Position numbers and translations under genes: made by a program. This document shows positions 1-5,664 of a stretch of DNA of 7,260 nt, one piece after another (the stretch's first letter is position 1; the number at the start of each line of letters is the position of its first letter). This stretch comes from an uncultured Lachnospiraceae bacterium (GTDB lineage: Bacteria; Bacillota; Clostridia; Lachnospirales; Lachnospiraceae). Below the pieces are notes generated by a model. That model searched no databases. It was not told the DNA's origin and saw only the letters and a program-made list of their open reading frames with translations. The DNA is taken from contig CADCOL010000319.1 in the NCBI GenBank assembly GCA_902803015.1, forward strand, positions 1 to 7,260, in the 5' to 3' direction.

Positions 1-2
1 CA

Positions 3-86
3 CTGATCGGTCTCAGTATGCTGATGTCAACTTCAACGATTAAGAACGATTCCATCATAGAAGGATTGAGAGAGGATATGAGTTAG
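3..86 (+). CDS. C-terminal end of an unidentified protein (partial, runs in from the left edge)
   Basis: A frame open from the left edge reads 27 codons to a TAG at 84-86. The visible part begins with a hydrophobic stretch (LIGLSMLMS) and ends with a hydrophilic tail (KNDSIIEGLREDMS). That would suit the last membrane helix and cytoplasmic tail of a transporter, but so little is visible that no family can be named. The other two forward frames hit stops earlier (TGA at 4-6, and TAA at 41-43), so this is the only forward frame that could carry a gene end close to the next promoter. No clear GC-rich terminator follows; the only candidate is the AT-rich palindrome at 127-150. The frame could also be chance, since 27 codons is short. 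Confidence 0.4.
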   Translation: MIGLSMLMSTSTIKNDSIIEGLREDMS

Positions 87-110
87 TGCCTGAAATTTTT
101 TCTTTAATTC

Positions 111-139
111 TTGACGAAATAATGCTAAAATCTTATATG
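111..139 (+). promoter_or_regulatory. Probable sigma-A promoter of the aquaporin-ddh unit
   Basis: TTGACG at 111-116 matches the -35 consensus in five of six positions. After a 17-bp spacer comes TATATG at 134-139, a fair -10 box (TTATAT at 133-138, spacer 16, is the other reading). The surrounding DNA is very AT-rich. Transcription would start near 146, leaving a leader of about 60 nt before the aquaporin ATG at 206. The -10 lies inside a near-perfect palindrome (127-150), which could be an operator or the previous gene's terminator. Confidence 0.6.
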
Positions 140-150
140 TATAAGTTTTT
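127..150. repeat. AT-rich palindrome overlapping the aquaporin -10 box
   Basis: The 24 bp read AAAA-t-CTTATA-tg-TATAAG-t-TTTT. The halves are perfect inverted repeats apart from one T/T mismatch pair, and the T run continues to 151. As RNA it would be a weak AT-only hairpin with a T tail, so it might end transcription from the gene to the left. As DNA it would be a dyad sitting on the -10 box (134-139), where a repressor could act. The symmetry is visible; either function is inference. Confidence 0.4.
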
Positions 151-205
151 TGCAGTGTAGTATTTCATCATCTTTATAAAAATTTAAAGAATTGGAGGAA
201 AACTC

Positions 206-895
206 ATGAAGAAATTTGTTGCGGAATTTATCGGTACCTGCGTTCTCGTAACCTTAGGTTGCGGAACTGCTATGTTGACAGGCTGTGAGCATTGGGGCGG
301 CTATCTGGCTACCGCACTTGCATTCGGTCTTGTTATTGTCGGAATGGCTTACTGCGTAGGCAACATCTCCGGCTGCCACATCAATCCGGCTGTCAGCCTT
401 GCCGTATTCATTAACGGCGGCATCACTTTAAAAGACTTTGTCGGATACATCTGTGCACAGTGCCTCGGTGCTTTGGCAGGTGCAGGCTTACTTGCAGCCA
501 TCTTTGGTCTCGGCGGAATCGACGATCTGACCGGCGGCTTCGGAAGCAACGGCCTTGCAGGTGTTGGCGGAAGCGTATTTGCAGGACTTTTGGTAGAAGT
601 TGTTTTAACTTTCATTTTTGTACTGACCATCCTTGGTGTTACCAGCAAGAAGGCTAACCACGGTTCCTTCGGCGGTCTCATCATCGGCCTTACCCTTGTA
701 CTCGTTCACATCCTCGGTATCGGCTTAACCGGCACCTCCGTGAACCCGGCAAGAAGTATCGGACCTGCTATCATGGCAGCAATCGTTGGAAATACGGCGC
801 CCATCATCTCCGTATGGGTATTCATTTTAGGACCCTTGGTAGGTGCTACCATCGCGGCGTTTGTATATAAGTTTCTGGAAACAGAAGACAAGTAA
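206..895 (+). CDS. aqpZ: Aquaporin, AqpZ-type water channel (MIP family)
   Basis: This 229-aa integral membrane channel would let water cross the cytoplasmic membrane passively. The family's two half-helix motifs are present: NPA at residues 60-62 (HINPAVS) and 180-182 (SVNPARS). The aromatic/arginine filter fits E. coli AqpZ by spacing from these motifs: Phe40 (F43), His168 (H174), Thr177 (T183) and Arg183 (R189). That set marks a water-selective pore; GlpF-type glycerol channels have Trp/Gly/Phe/Arg instead and are longer. Six membrane helices are expected, and hydrophobic stretches cover most of the protein. The start is firm: GGAGG at 194-198 lies 7 nt before the ATG. A promoter lies at 111-139, and ddh begins 41 nt downstream with no terminator between, so co-transcription is likely. 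Physiological role (osmotic adjustment) is inferred from the family. Confidence 0.93.
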   Translation: MKKFVAEFIGTCVLVTLGCGTAMLTGCEHWGGYLATALAFGLVIVGMAYCVGNISGCHINPAVSLAVFINGGITLKDFVGYICAQCLGALAGAGLLAAIFGLGGIDDLTGGFGSNGLAGVGGSVFAGLLVEVVLTFIFVLTILGVTSKKANHGSFGGLIIGLTLVLVHILGIGLTGTSVNPARSIGPAIMAAIVGNTAPIISVWVFILGPLVGATIAAFVYKFLETEDK

Positions 896-936
896 GGTTT
901 CCGGGAAGAAAGAAATATGAAAAGAGGTACTAAATA

Positions 937-1923
937 ATGTCCACCAGAATTGGTATTTTAGGCTACGGCAATCTTGGAAAGGGCGTGGAATGCGCCATCA
1001 AACACAATGCCGACATGGAGCTGGTTGCGGTATTCACGAGACGTGATCCGGCCGGTGTGAAGATTCTTACGGAAGGTGCAAGCGTTGCAAACGTTGCAGA
1101 CATCGAAGCCTGGAAAGACAAGATTGACGTTCTGATTATCTGCGGCGGTTCCGCGACGGATTTGCCCGAGATGACTCCGAAGTATGCGAAGATGTTCAAC
1201 GTAATCGACAGCTTCGATACACACGCAAACATCCCGACACATTTTGCAAACGTTGATGCGGCTGCAAAAGAAGGCGGAAAAATCGCCATGATCTCCCTCG
1301 GCTGGGATCCGGGTATGTTCTCAGTTATGAGACTTTACGATACTTCCATTCTCGGAAACGGCAGCACCTATACTTTCTGGGGCAAGGGCGTAAGCCAGGG
1401 ACATTCCGATGCAATCCGCAGAGTGCCCGGTGTTAAGAATGGCAAGCAGTACACAATTCCCGTTCCCGAAGCACTTGAGGCAGTTCGTTCCGGCAGCAAT
1501 CCCGAGCTGACCACCAGACAGAAACACACGAGAGAGTGCTTCGTTGTTTTGGAAGAAGGCGCGGATGCGGCAGCAGTAGAGAACGCAATTAAGACGATGC
1601 CGAACTATTTTGCGGATTATGATACAACCGTTCATTTTATCTCCGAAGAGGAGTTCGCAGCAAACCACAGCGGCATTCCTCACGGCGGATTCGTAATTCA
1701 CAGCGGTACGACCGGATGGAACGACGAGAACAAGCATGTCATCGAGTACAGCTTAAAGCTTGATTCCAACCCGGAATTCACTTCTTCCGTACTCATCGCG
1801 TTCGCAAGAGCTGCGAAGAGACTGCATGATGAGGGCGTGACCGGATGCAAGACGATTTTTGATATCGCACCGGCTTACCTTAGCCCGATGAGCGGAGAAG
1901 AGTTAAGAGCGCATCTTCTGTAA
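937..1923 (+). CDS. ddh: meso-Diaminopimelate D-dehydrogenase (EC 1.4.1.16)
   Basis: This cytoplasmic NADPH enzyme reductively aminates L-tetrahydrodipicolinate (its open-chain keto form) with ammonia, giving meso-diaminopimelate in one step for lysine and peptidoglycan. It bypasses the succinylase, acetylase and aminotransferase routes. At 328 aa it has the usual family length. The N-terminal Rossmann motif GYGNLGKG is at residues 9-16, and the Arg pair at 35-36 (FTRRDP) sits where the NADP 2'-phosphate is bound. Segments typical of Ddh follow: GSATDLPE (71-78), GWDPGMFS (122-129), SQGHSDAIRR (153-162), PHGGFVI (248-254) and the C-terminal LKLDSNPEFT (273-282). They line up with my memory of the Corynebacterium glutamicum enzyme. 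AGAGG at 923-927 lies 9 nt before the ATG. The gene follows the aquaporin gene by 41 nt and ends before the hairpin at 1980-2013, so the pair probably forms an operon. Confidence 0.95.
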   Translation: MSTRIGILGYGNLGKGVECAIKHNADMELVAVFTRRDPAGVKILTEGASVANVADIEAWKDKIDVLIICGGSATDLPEMTPKYAKMFNVIDSFDTHANIPTHFANVDAAAKEGGKIAMISLGWDPGMFSVMRLYDTSILGNGSTYTFWGKGVSQGHSDAIRRVPGVKNGKQYTIPVPEALEAVRSGSNPELTTRQKHTRECFVVLEEGADAAAVENAIKTMPNYFADYDTTVHFISEEEFAANHSGIPHGGFVIHSGTTGWNDENKHVIEYSLKLDSNPEFTSSVLIAFARAAKRLHDEGVTGCKTIFDIAPAYLSPMSGEELRAHLL

Positions 1924-1979
1924 GATGCGAATGCGCGTCCGGCGTTCAGGCCGCGGCGTGCGGTAACCAAGAGGTAGTC

Positions 1980-2013
1980 ACAGGGGGTGGCGGAAACGCT
2001 GCCCCTGTTTCTT
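1980..2013 (+). terminator. Strong GAAA-loop hairpin, probable terminator of the aquaporin-ddh unit
   Basis: GGGGTGGCG (1984-1992) pairs with CGCTGCCCC (1997-2005) around a GAAA loop, giving nine pairs of which two are G-U wobbles. If G1983 bulges out, ACA (1980-1982) adds three more pairs with TGT (2006-2008). The stem runs into TTTCTT (2008-2013). A GC-rich stem, a stable tetraloop and a T-rich tail 56 nt after the ddh stop fit an intrinsic terminator. The T tract is broken by one C, so read-through into the next gene is possible; I see no convincing promoter between it and 2083. Confidence 0.65.
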
Positions 2014-2071
2014 GCAGAGCAGGCACGATGCTTCCGGCAGCGCGTTACAGGGCCGGCAGGCAGATGCGTGC

Positions 2072-2076
2072 GGAGG
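2072..2076 (+). promoter_or_regulatory. Ribosome binding site fixing the start of the HExxH protein
   Basis: GGAGG sits 6 nt before ATG 2083, an ideal Shine-Dalgarno position. The same frame stays open upstream to a GTG at 1987, but that codon is inside the hairpin at 1980-2013 and has no separate binding site in front of it. This supports ATG 2083. Confidence 0.75.
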
Positions 2077-2082
2077 ACCGGT

Positions 2083-2634
2083 ATGAAGGCGTTCCTGGAA
2101 ATCGTATATTACCCTCTGCAGTGGACATGGGGGATTATCCAGAATATTGTGGGCGCGGTGCTCGTTTTGGTGCACGCCGGCAAACCGCATTGGCGCTACG
2201 GCAAATGCGTGGCGACGGAGTGGAACCGGTCTGACAATATGGCCATGGGGATGTTTATTTTTCTCTCGAAGAATCTGAGGGGAGATATCGACGACCCGGA
2301 GAGCGAGCGCAGTCAGGTGGCCGTGCATGAGTACGGGCACACGTTTCAGTCGGCACTTTTGGGACCGTTTTTCCTGCCCGTGATTTGCGCGGTGTCGGGA
2401 ATCTGGTGCAACCTGCCGCAGTTTGAGAAGCTTCGTAGGGAGAAGCATATTTCGTACTATCGCTGCTACACGGAGCGTTGGGCGAATCATTTGGGGAAGA
2501 AAATAACGCGGAAGACGCCGCACGGCTACTGGGAGACGCACTCGAGGAGTGCGGTTTCCGAGGACGGGCTCTCGAAAGAGGCGCCTGAGAGCGGTGAGAG
2601 CAGATTCCGAGATAAAGATAAACAGAGCAAATAA
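2083..2634 (+). CDS. Small membrane protein with HExxH zinc-metallopeptidase motif, uncharacterised
   Basis: The protein is 183 aa from ATG 2083; a GTG start at 1987 would give 215 aa, but the added residues are Arg/Pro-rich and would be encoded by terminator sequence. Two hydrophobic segments are visible, about residues 12-30 and 92-108. Between them is HEYGH (82-86), the zinc-binding and catalytic motif of many metallopeptidases. About 45 residues later comes YTERWANHLG (129-138), whose Glu131 could be a third ligand, though this is unproven. I recall similar unnamed proteins in Firmicutes and Bacteroidetes with the same pattern: HEYGH(T)xQS, a hydrophobic helix, then YTExWAxxLG. Substrate and activity are unknown. 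The last 40 or so residues are charged and look disordered. Codon use is looser and more GC-rich (CGG, GGG, TTG) than in the flanking genes, which suggests low expression. lgt follows after 70 nt on the same strand. Confidence 0.7.
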   Translation: MKAFLEIVYYPLQWTWGIIQNIVGAVLVLVHAGKPHWRYGKCVATEWNRSDNMAMGMFIFLSKNLRGDIDDPESERSQVAVHEYGHTFQSALLGPFFLPVICAVSGIWCNLPQFEKLRREKHISYYRCYTERWANHLGKKITRKTPHGYWETHSRSAVSEDGLSKEAPESGESRFRDKDKQSK

Positions 2635-2673
2635 TTATTAAATTAAAGAAGTAAGTAGTAAATAGAAACGAGA

Positions 2674-2693
2674 GTCCCGAGTAGAGTCGGGGC
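2674..2693 (+). promoter_or_regulatory. Small hairpin next to the lgt ribosome binding site
   Basis: GTCCCGA (2674-2680) pairs with TCGGGGC (2687-2693) around a 6-nt loop, with one G-U pair. It ends exactly where the lgt Shine-Dalgarno GGGAG (2694-2698) begins. No T run follows, so it is not a terminator. It might modulate lgt translation or protect an mRNA end, but nothing shows this directly. Confidence 0.3.
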
Positions 2694-2704
2694 GGGAGAA
2701 AGAA

Positions 2705-3607
2705 ATGCATAATGATATACTCACAATTGGAAAGTTAACGGTGCACGGGTACGGCCTCATGATTGCCATCGGCATTCTGGCGGCGGTAGCGGTGGCAATG
2801 TTGCGTGCAAAGAAACGCGAAATGGATCAGGAACCGATTCTGGACATCGTGCTGATTGCGATGATCGGAGGATTTCTGGGAAGTAAGATTCTCTACATTA
2901 TCGTAGAGTGGAAGTCCTTCATCAAGGACCCGATTAAATTCCTCGGTGGTGGCGGATTCGTTGTTTACGGCGGAATCATTCTCGGTCTGACCGTGGCGTT
3001 TTTGTATTTTAAGTGGAAGAAGCTTGATTTCTTTGCATATATGGACCTTTGCATGCCGTCGGTTTCGATTGCACAGGGTATCGGACGTATCGGATGCTTC
3101 CTCGCAGGATGCTGCTACGGTGCGCCGACGGATTCTGCGCTTGGCGTTGTGTTCCCTTCGGGAAGCCTTGCTCCGGCAGGCGTGAAGTTATGGCCGACGC
3201 AGTTATTCATGTCGGTTGGAAATCTGATTATTGCCGGTCTTTTGATTCTTGCAAGCCAGAAGCTTAAGAAGAAGGGACAGATTGCGGCACTTTACATGAT
3301 TCTGTATTCCGCAGGACGTTTCGGGATTGAATTTTTCCGTGCAGACAGCCGCGGTAACGTGGGCGCGCTTTCGACTTCGCAGTTTATTTCGATTTTCATC
3401 TTCATCATCGGTGCAGCACTCCTCTACTTCGTAAGCACGAAGAAGGGTGAGGAAGTTGTCGCAGCCTTCGAAGGTGCCGTAACCGGAACCGGCAAGAGTG
3501 CGGGTGGCAAGGACACCACGAAGACTTCTGCAAAGAAGGATGGCAAGGATACTAAGACTAAGACTGAAAAAGAGAAGTCAGATAAAGCCGAGGAGGGAGA
3601 GTCATGA
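2705..3607 (+). CDS. lgt: Prolipoprotein diacylglyceryl transferase, clostridial variant
   Basis: Lgt moves a diacylglyceryl group from phosphatidylglycerol to the lipobox cysteine of prolipoproteins at the cytoplasmic membrane, the first step in lipoprotein maturation. The 300-aa product has about seven hydrophobic segments over residues 1-243. Family marks are HGYGLMI (14-20), GGGGFVVYGG (81-90), GRIGCFLAGCCYG (127-139) and YSAGRFGIEFFR (201-212). Arg128 and Arg205 fit the essential E. coli R143 and R239. Two key positions differ: Tyr88 stands where E. coli has the critical His103, and Cys131 where it has Asn146. I recall this variant in clostridial proteins annotated as Lgt. A hydrophilic Lys/Thr/Glu-rich tail (about 245-300) follows the last helix. 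GGGAG at 2694-2698 precedes the ATG. The stop overlaps the next start (ATGA), so translation is probably coupled. Confidence 0.88.
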   Translation: MHNDILTIGKLTVHGYGLMIAIGILAAVAVAMLRAKKREMDQEPILDIVLIAMIGGFLGSKILYIIVEWKSFIKDPIKFLGGGGFVVYGGIILGLTVAFLYFKWKKLDFFAYMDLCMPSVSIAQGIGRIGCFLAGCCYGAPTDSALGVVFPSGSLAPAGVKLWPTQLFMSVGNLIIAGLLILASQKLKKKGQIAALYMILYSAGRFGIEFFRADSRGNVGALSTSQFISIFIFIIGAALLYFVSTKKGEEVVAAFEGAVTGTGKSAGGKDTTKTSAKKDGKDTKTKTEKEKSDKAEEGES

Positions 3608-3900
3608 ATTACAAGAAAGCAGGAGAACTCTCCACGTGGCTCTTCGTGTTCTCGATAGCTTCCATCGGAGGCACGTTCTTCTTCCAGGGGACCGTACAAA
3701 TCATCCTGTTCTTTTTGGGAATTGCATTGATTGTCGGAGGAATTCTGGTGCGTGTCATTTTCTGGCGTTGCCCGAGCTGCAAGAAGATGCTTCATTTGGG
3801 CTTTAAGATGGAGCCGACGAAGTGCCCGTACTGCAGGGCGGACTTAAACGTCAGTGGGGATGTGGCGGAACCCACCGGGAAGAATCCGAAGAAGAGATGA
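3604..3900 (+). CDS. Two-helix membrane protein with C-terminal zinc ribbon, uncharacterised
   Basis: This is a 98-aa protein. Two hydrophobic segments, about residues 11-28 and 31-53, are separated by a very short turn and form a membrane hairpin. Immediately after comes a zinc-ribbon pattern: CPSC (Cys56, Cys59) and CPYC (Cys74, Cys77), with 14 residues between the pairs. The end is hydrophilic and Lys-rich (KNPKKR). With both termini cytoplasmic, the ribbon would face the cytosol. The ATG overlaps the lgt stop as ATGA, and GAGGGAGAG at 3592-3600 within the lgt end serves as binding site, so the two are very likely made together. A link to lipoprotein processing is inference from this coupling only. 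I do not recognise a named family; small zinc-ribbon membrane proteins are common in Firmicutes and mostly unstudied. Confidence 0.75.
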   Translation: MNYKKAGELSTWLFVFSIASIGGTFFFQGTVQIILFFLGIALIVGGILVRVIFWRCPSCKKMLHLGFKMEPTKCPYCRADLNVSGDVAEPTGKNPKKR

Positions 3901-3946
3901 AGATTGCCTAACGAGGCAGAAAACAGAAAAGCAGCAAATTACAACG

Positions 3947-3975
3947 GGGATAACACTTGCGTGTTATCCCTTTAG
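3947..3975 (+). terminator. Perfect 10-bp hairpin after the lgt operon, probable terminator
   Basis: GGGATAACAC (3947-3956) and GTGTTATCCC (3961-3970) are perfect complements around a TTGC loop. TTTAG follows, so the T tract is short (three T). Its position 46 nt after the zinc-ribbon gene stop and before putP fits an intrinsic terminator of modest strength. A second tiny dyad, TTTAG-tgtg-CTAAA (3971-3984), follows directly. An operator role for putP cannot be excluded. Confidence 0.6.
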
Positions 3976-4020
3976 TGTGCTAAACTTTAAGGCGTTTGGT
4001 TTACAAATTATTAATAATTA

Positions 4021-4025
4021 AGGAG
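4021..4025 (+). promoter_or_regulatory. Ribosome binding site fixing the putP start
   Basis: AGGAG lies 6 nt before ATG 4032. The frame extends upstream to a TTG at 3996, but that would add 12 residues not seen in the PutP family, has no binding site, and would run through the AT-rich leader. ATG 4032 is preferred. I see no strong promoter for putP; TTGCGT (3957-3962), 18 bp, TAAACT (3981-3986) is the best weak candidate and overlaps the hairpin. Confidence 0.8.
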
Positions 4026-4031
4026 ATAAAC

Positions 4032-5567
4032 ATGGGACAGAGAGAAATATTGGAAATGGTAGCGTTTATCTGCTATCTGTGTCTGGTTCTCGGAATCGGA
4101 ATTTATTTCTTCATCAAAGGCCGTAAGCAGACCGGTGACAAGGCATACTTCCTTGGCGGTCGTGAAATGAACGGCTGGGTTGCGGCGCTTAGTGCGGGCG
4201 CATCCGACATGAGTGCATGGGTTTTGATGGGCTTGCCCGGATCCATTTACCTTTGGGGTATGGGACAGGTTTGGATTTCCATCGGACTTTTATTCGGAAC
4301 GGTGCTGGCTTGGATTTTTGTTGCACCGAGACTTCGCAGAATGTCCATTCTTGCGGACGATGCAATCACCATTCCGCAGTTCCTGACAAAGAGATTTAAG
4401 TCGACGAATCCGGCGCTGCAGGTAGTGTGCGCGGTGATTTTCTGCGTGGCTTACTGCATTTACTCCGCATCCAGTATCGTGGCATGCGGCAGCCTTTTCA
4501 ATAAAGTGTTCGGCATGCCGAGCCAGTATGCGATGATCGGTGCGACCATCATCATCCTCGTATACACCTTCATGGGCGGCTTCAACGCAGTTTGCTGGAC
4601 CGACTTTTTCCAGGGTCTCTTAATGCTGATGGCTCTGATGGCTGCACCTATTGTGGCACTTGCCGTAATGAGCAAGCCGGATTTTGCACCGGTTGCTCAG
4701 GTGGTTACCGACGACAATTACTACAATCTTCTTTCTTCCGGTAAGTGGGACTGGACTTCCGTGAAGGATATCTTAAGCGGTTTCGGTTGGGGACTCGGAT
4801 ACTTCGGTATGCCGCACATCCTCGTTCGTTACATGTCCATCAAGTCCGAGAAGGAAATGAAGAAGTCCCGTATTATCGGTTCTTTCTGGACCTTCCTGAT
4901 TCTTGGTATGGCAAGTGTTGTTGCACTTGTTGCACATCAGTATTTAGGCAGCAGCCTTGGTGCAGACGAGAGAAGCCTTGTGTTCATCACGATGGTTCGT
5001 TCCCTGTTCCCTGCACTTTTGGCAGGTATCTTACTTTCCGCAATTCTTGCGGCAAGTATGTCCACTGCGGACTCTCAGCTTCTTGCTTCTTCGTCCGCAT
5101 TCGCATCCGACTTCTACAAGCCGGTGCTTCGTAAGAAAGCAAGCGACAAGGAAATGCTTTGGGTTGGCCGTGCTATCGTAGCGGTTATCGCAATTATCGC
5201 TTTAATCATCGCAATGAACCCCGGATGTGCCGGAATCATGGCACTCGTTGAATGTGCATGGGCAGCATTCGGTGCAGCATTCGGTCCTGCGATTTTACTC
5301 GCTCTGTTCTGGAAGAAGTTTACATACAAGGGCGCAATTGCCGGTGTTGTTGCAGGTTTCTTAATGGATGCATGCTGGTACATGTTCTTCTCCGGTTCCG
5401 TAGAGAGCTTAACGCTTGTAAATACCGGACTTTATGAGATTATTCCGGGATTCCTGACCAGTTTGTTCTTCGCGATTATCGTATCCTTAATGGATGATAC
5501 GCCGTCCGAAGAGATTCAGAGCTTCGTTGCAAAGGCAAGCAAGCCGATTGATACGGAAGCAAAATAA
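4032..5567 (+). CDS. putP: Sodium/proline symporter (solute:sodium symporter family)
   Basis: PutP brings L-proline into the cell with Na+, either as nutrient or as osmoprotectant. From ATG 4032 the protein has 511 aa, close to the 500 or so usual for PutP, with many hydrophobic helices (13 expected). The helix carrying the Na+ site reads AALSAGASDMSAW (51-63), so Ala57, Asp59, Met60 and Ser61 match E. coli A53, D55, M56 and S57. The second half of the site is LAASMSTADSQLL (339-351), with Ala341, Ser344 and Thr345 matching A337, S340 and T341. GLPGSIYLWG (67-76) and GLGYFGMPHILVRYMS (254-269) are typical of proline-specific members rather than pantothenate or sugar symporters. No proline catabolic gene is visible nearby, so nutrient versus osmolyte use stays open. 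It is followed by hairpins at 5576-5658 and appears to be a single-gene transcript. Confidence 0.92.
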   Translation: MGQREILEMVAFICYLCLVLGIGIYFFIKGRKQTGDKAYFLGGREMNGWVAALSAGASDMSAWVLMGLPGSIYLWGMGQVWISIGLLFGTVLAWIFVAPRLRRMSILADDAITIPQFLTKRFKSTNPALQVVCAVIFCVAYCIYSASSIVACGSLFNKVFGMPSQYAMIGATIIILVYTFMGGFNAVCWTDFFQGLLMLMALMAAPIVALAVMSKPDFAPVAQVVTDDNYYNLLSSGKWDWTSVKDILSGFGWGLGYFGMPHILVRYMSIKSEKEMKKSRIIGSFWTFLILGMASVVALVAHQYLGSSLGADERSLVFITMVRSLFPALLAGILLSAILAASMSTADSQLLASSSAFASDFYKPVLRKKASDKEMLWVGRAIVAVIAIIALIIAMNPGCAGIMALVECAWAAFGAAFGPAILLALFWKKFTYKGAIAGVVAGFLMDACWYMFFSGSVESLTLVNTGLYEIIPGFLTSLFFAIIVSLMDDTPSEEIQSFVAKASKPIDTEAK

Positions 5568-5575
5568 TAAGGTTC

Positions 5576-5590
5576 TGCGCGTGGCGCGCA
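5576..5590 (+). repeat. Short GC hairpin 8 nt after the putP stop
   Basis: TGCGCG (5576-5581) and CGCGCA (5585-5590) are perfect complements around TGG. No T run follows, so on its own it is not an intrinsic terminator. It may protect the 3' end of the putP message; this is a guess from position. Confidence 0.35.
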
Positions 5591-5598
5591 AGCCGGTA

Positions 5599-5614
5599 AA
5601 TGCAGGTTTGCATT
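5599..5614 (+). repeat. Second short hairpin behind putP
   Basis: AATGCA (5599-5604) and TGCATT (5609-5614) pair around GGTT. It is AT-rich with no T run. It lies between the GC hairpin at 5576-5590 and the CIRCE stem at 5630-5658, so the putP 3' end holds three successive stem-loops. Confidence 0.3.
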
Positions 5615-5629
5615 AATGTGAAATGAATT

Positions 5630-5663
5630 ATTAGCACTCGTGTTAAATGAGTGCTAATTTTTT
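5630..5663 (+). terminator. CIRCE stem with T6 tail, possible putP terminator
   Basis: As RNA, ATTAGCACTC (5630-5639) pairs perfectly with GAGTGCTAAT (5649-5658) around a 9-nt loop, and the T run covers 5658-5663. It is 63 nt after the putP stop and is the only stem in this gap with a T tract. The stem is only moderately GC-rich and the loop is large, so efficiency is uncertain. The same bases are the CIRCE operator of htpG. Confidence 0.45.
5631..5657. promoter_or_regulatory. CIRCE operator (HrcA binding site) upstream of htpG
   Basis: TTAGCACTC (5631-5639), nine bases, GAGTGCTAA (5649-5657) matches the CIRCE consensus at every position. CIRCE is the operator of the heat-shock repressor HrcA, normally found at groESL and hrcA-grpE-dnaK. 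Here it lies 7 bp upstream of the -35 box of htpG, so HrcA control of this chaperone gene is strongly suggested. HrcA is not encoded in the window. The usual CIRCE place is over or downstream of the start site; here its centre is near -56 relative to the predicted start. Confidence 0.93.
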
Positions 5664-5664
5664 A

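Noticed and set aside
1321..1737. A 138-codon open frame on the - strand inside ddh
   Set aside because: It is opposite a clearly conserved enzyme gene and has no own binding site or recognisable domain.
1978..2541. A 187-codon open frame on the - strand over the HExxH gene
   Set aside because: It has an Arg/His/Pro-rich composition typical of antisense frames in GC-rich DNA. The + strand frame has a good ribosome binding site, membrane segments and a motif.
3905..3918. TGCCT-aacg-AGGCA as the terminator of the lgt operon
   Set aside because: It has only five pairs and no T run; the 10-bp hairpin at 3947-3970 is a much better candidate.
3996..4031. TTG 3996 as the putP start
   Set aside because: It would add 12 residues absent from the family and has no ribosome binding site, whereas AGGAG sits 6 nt before ATG 4032.
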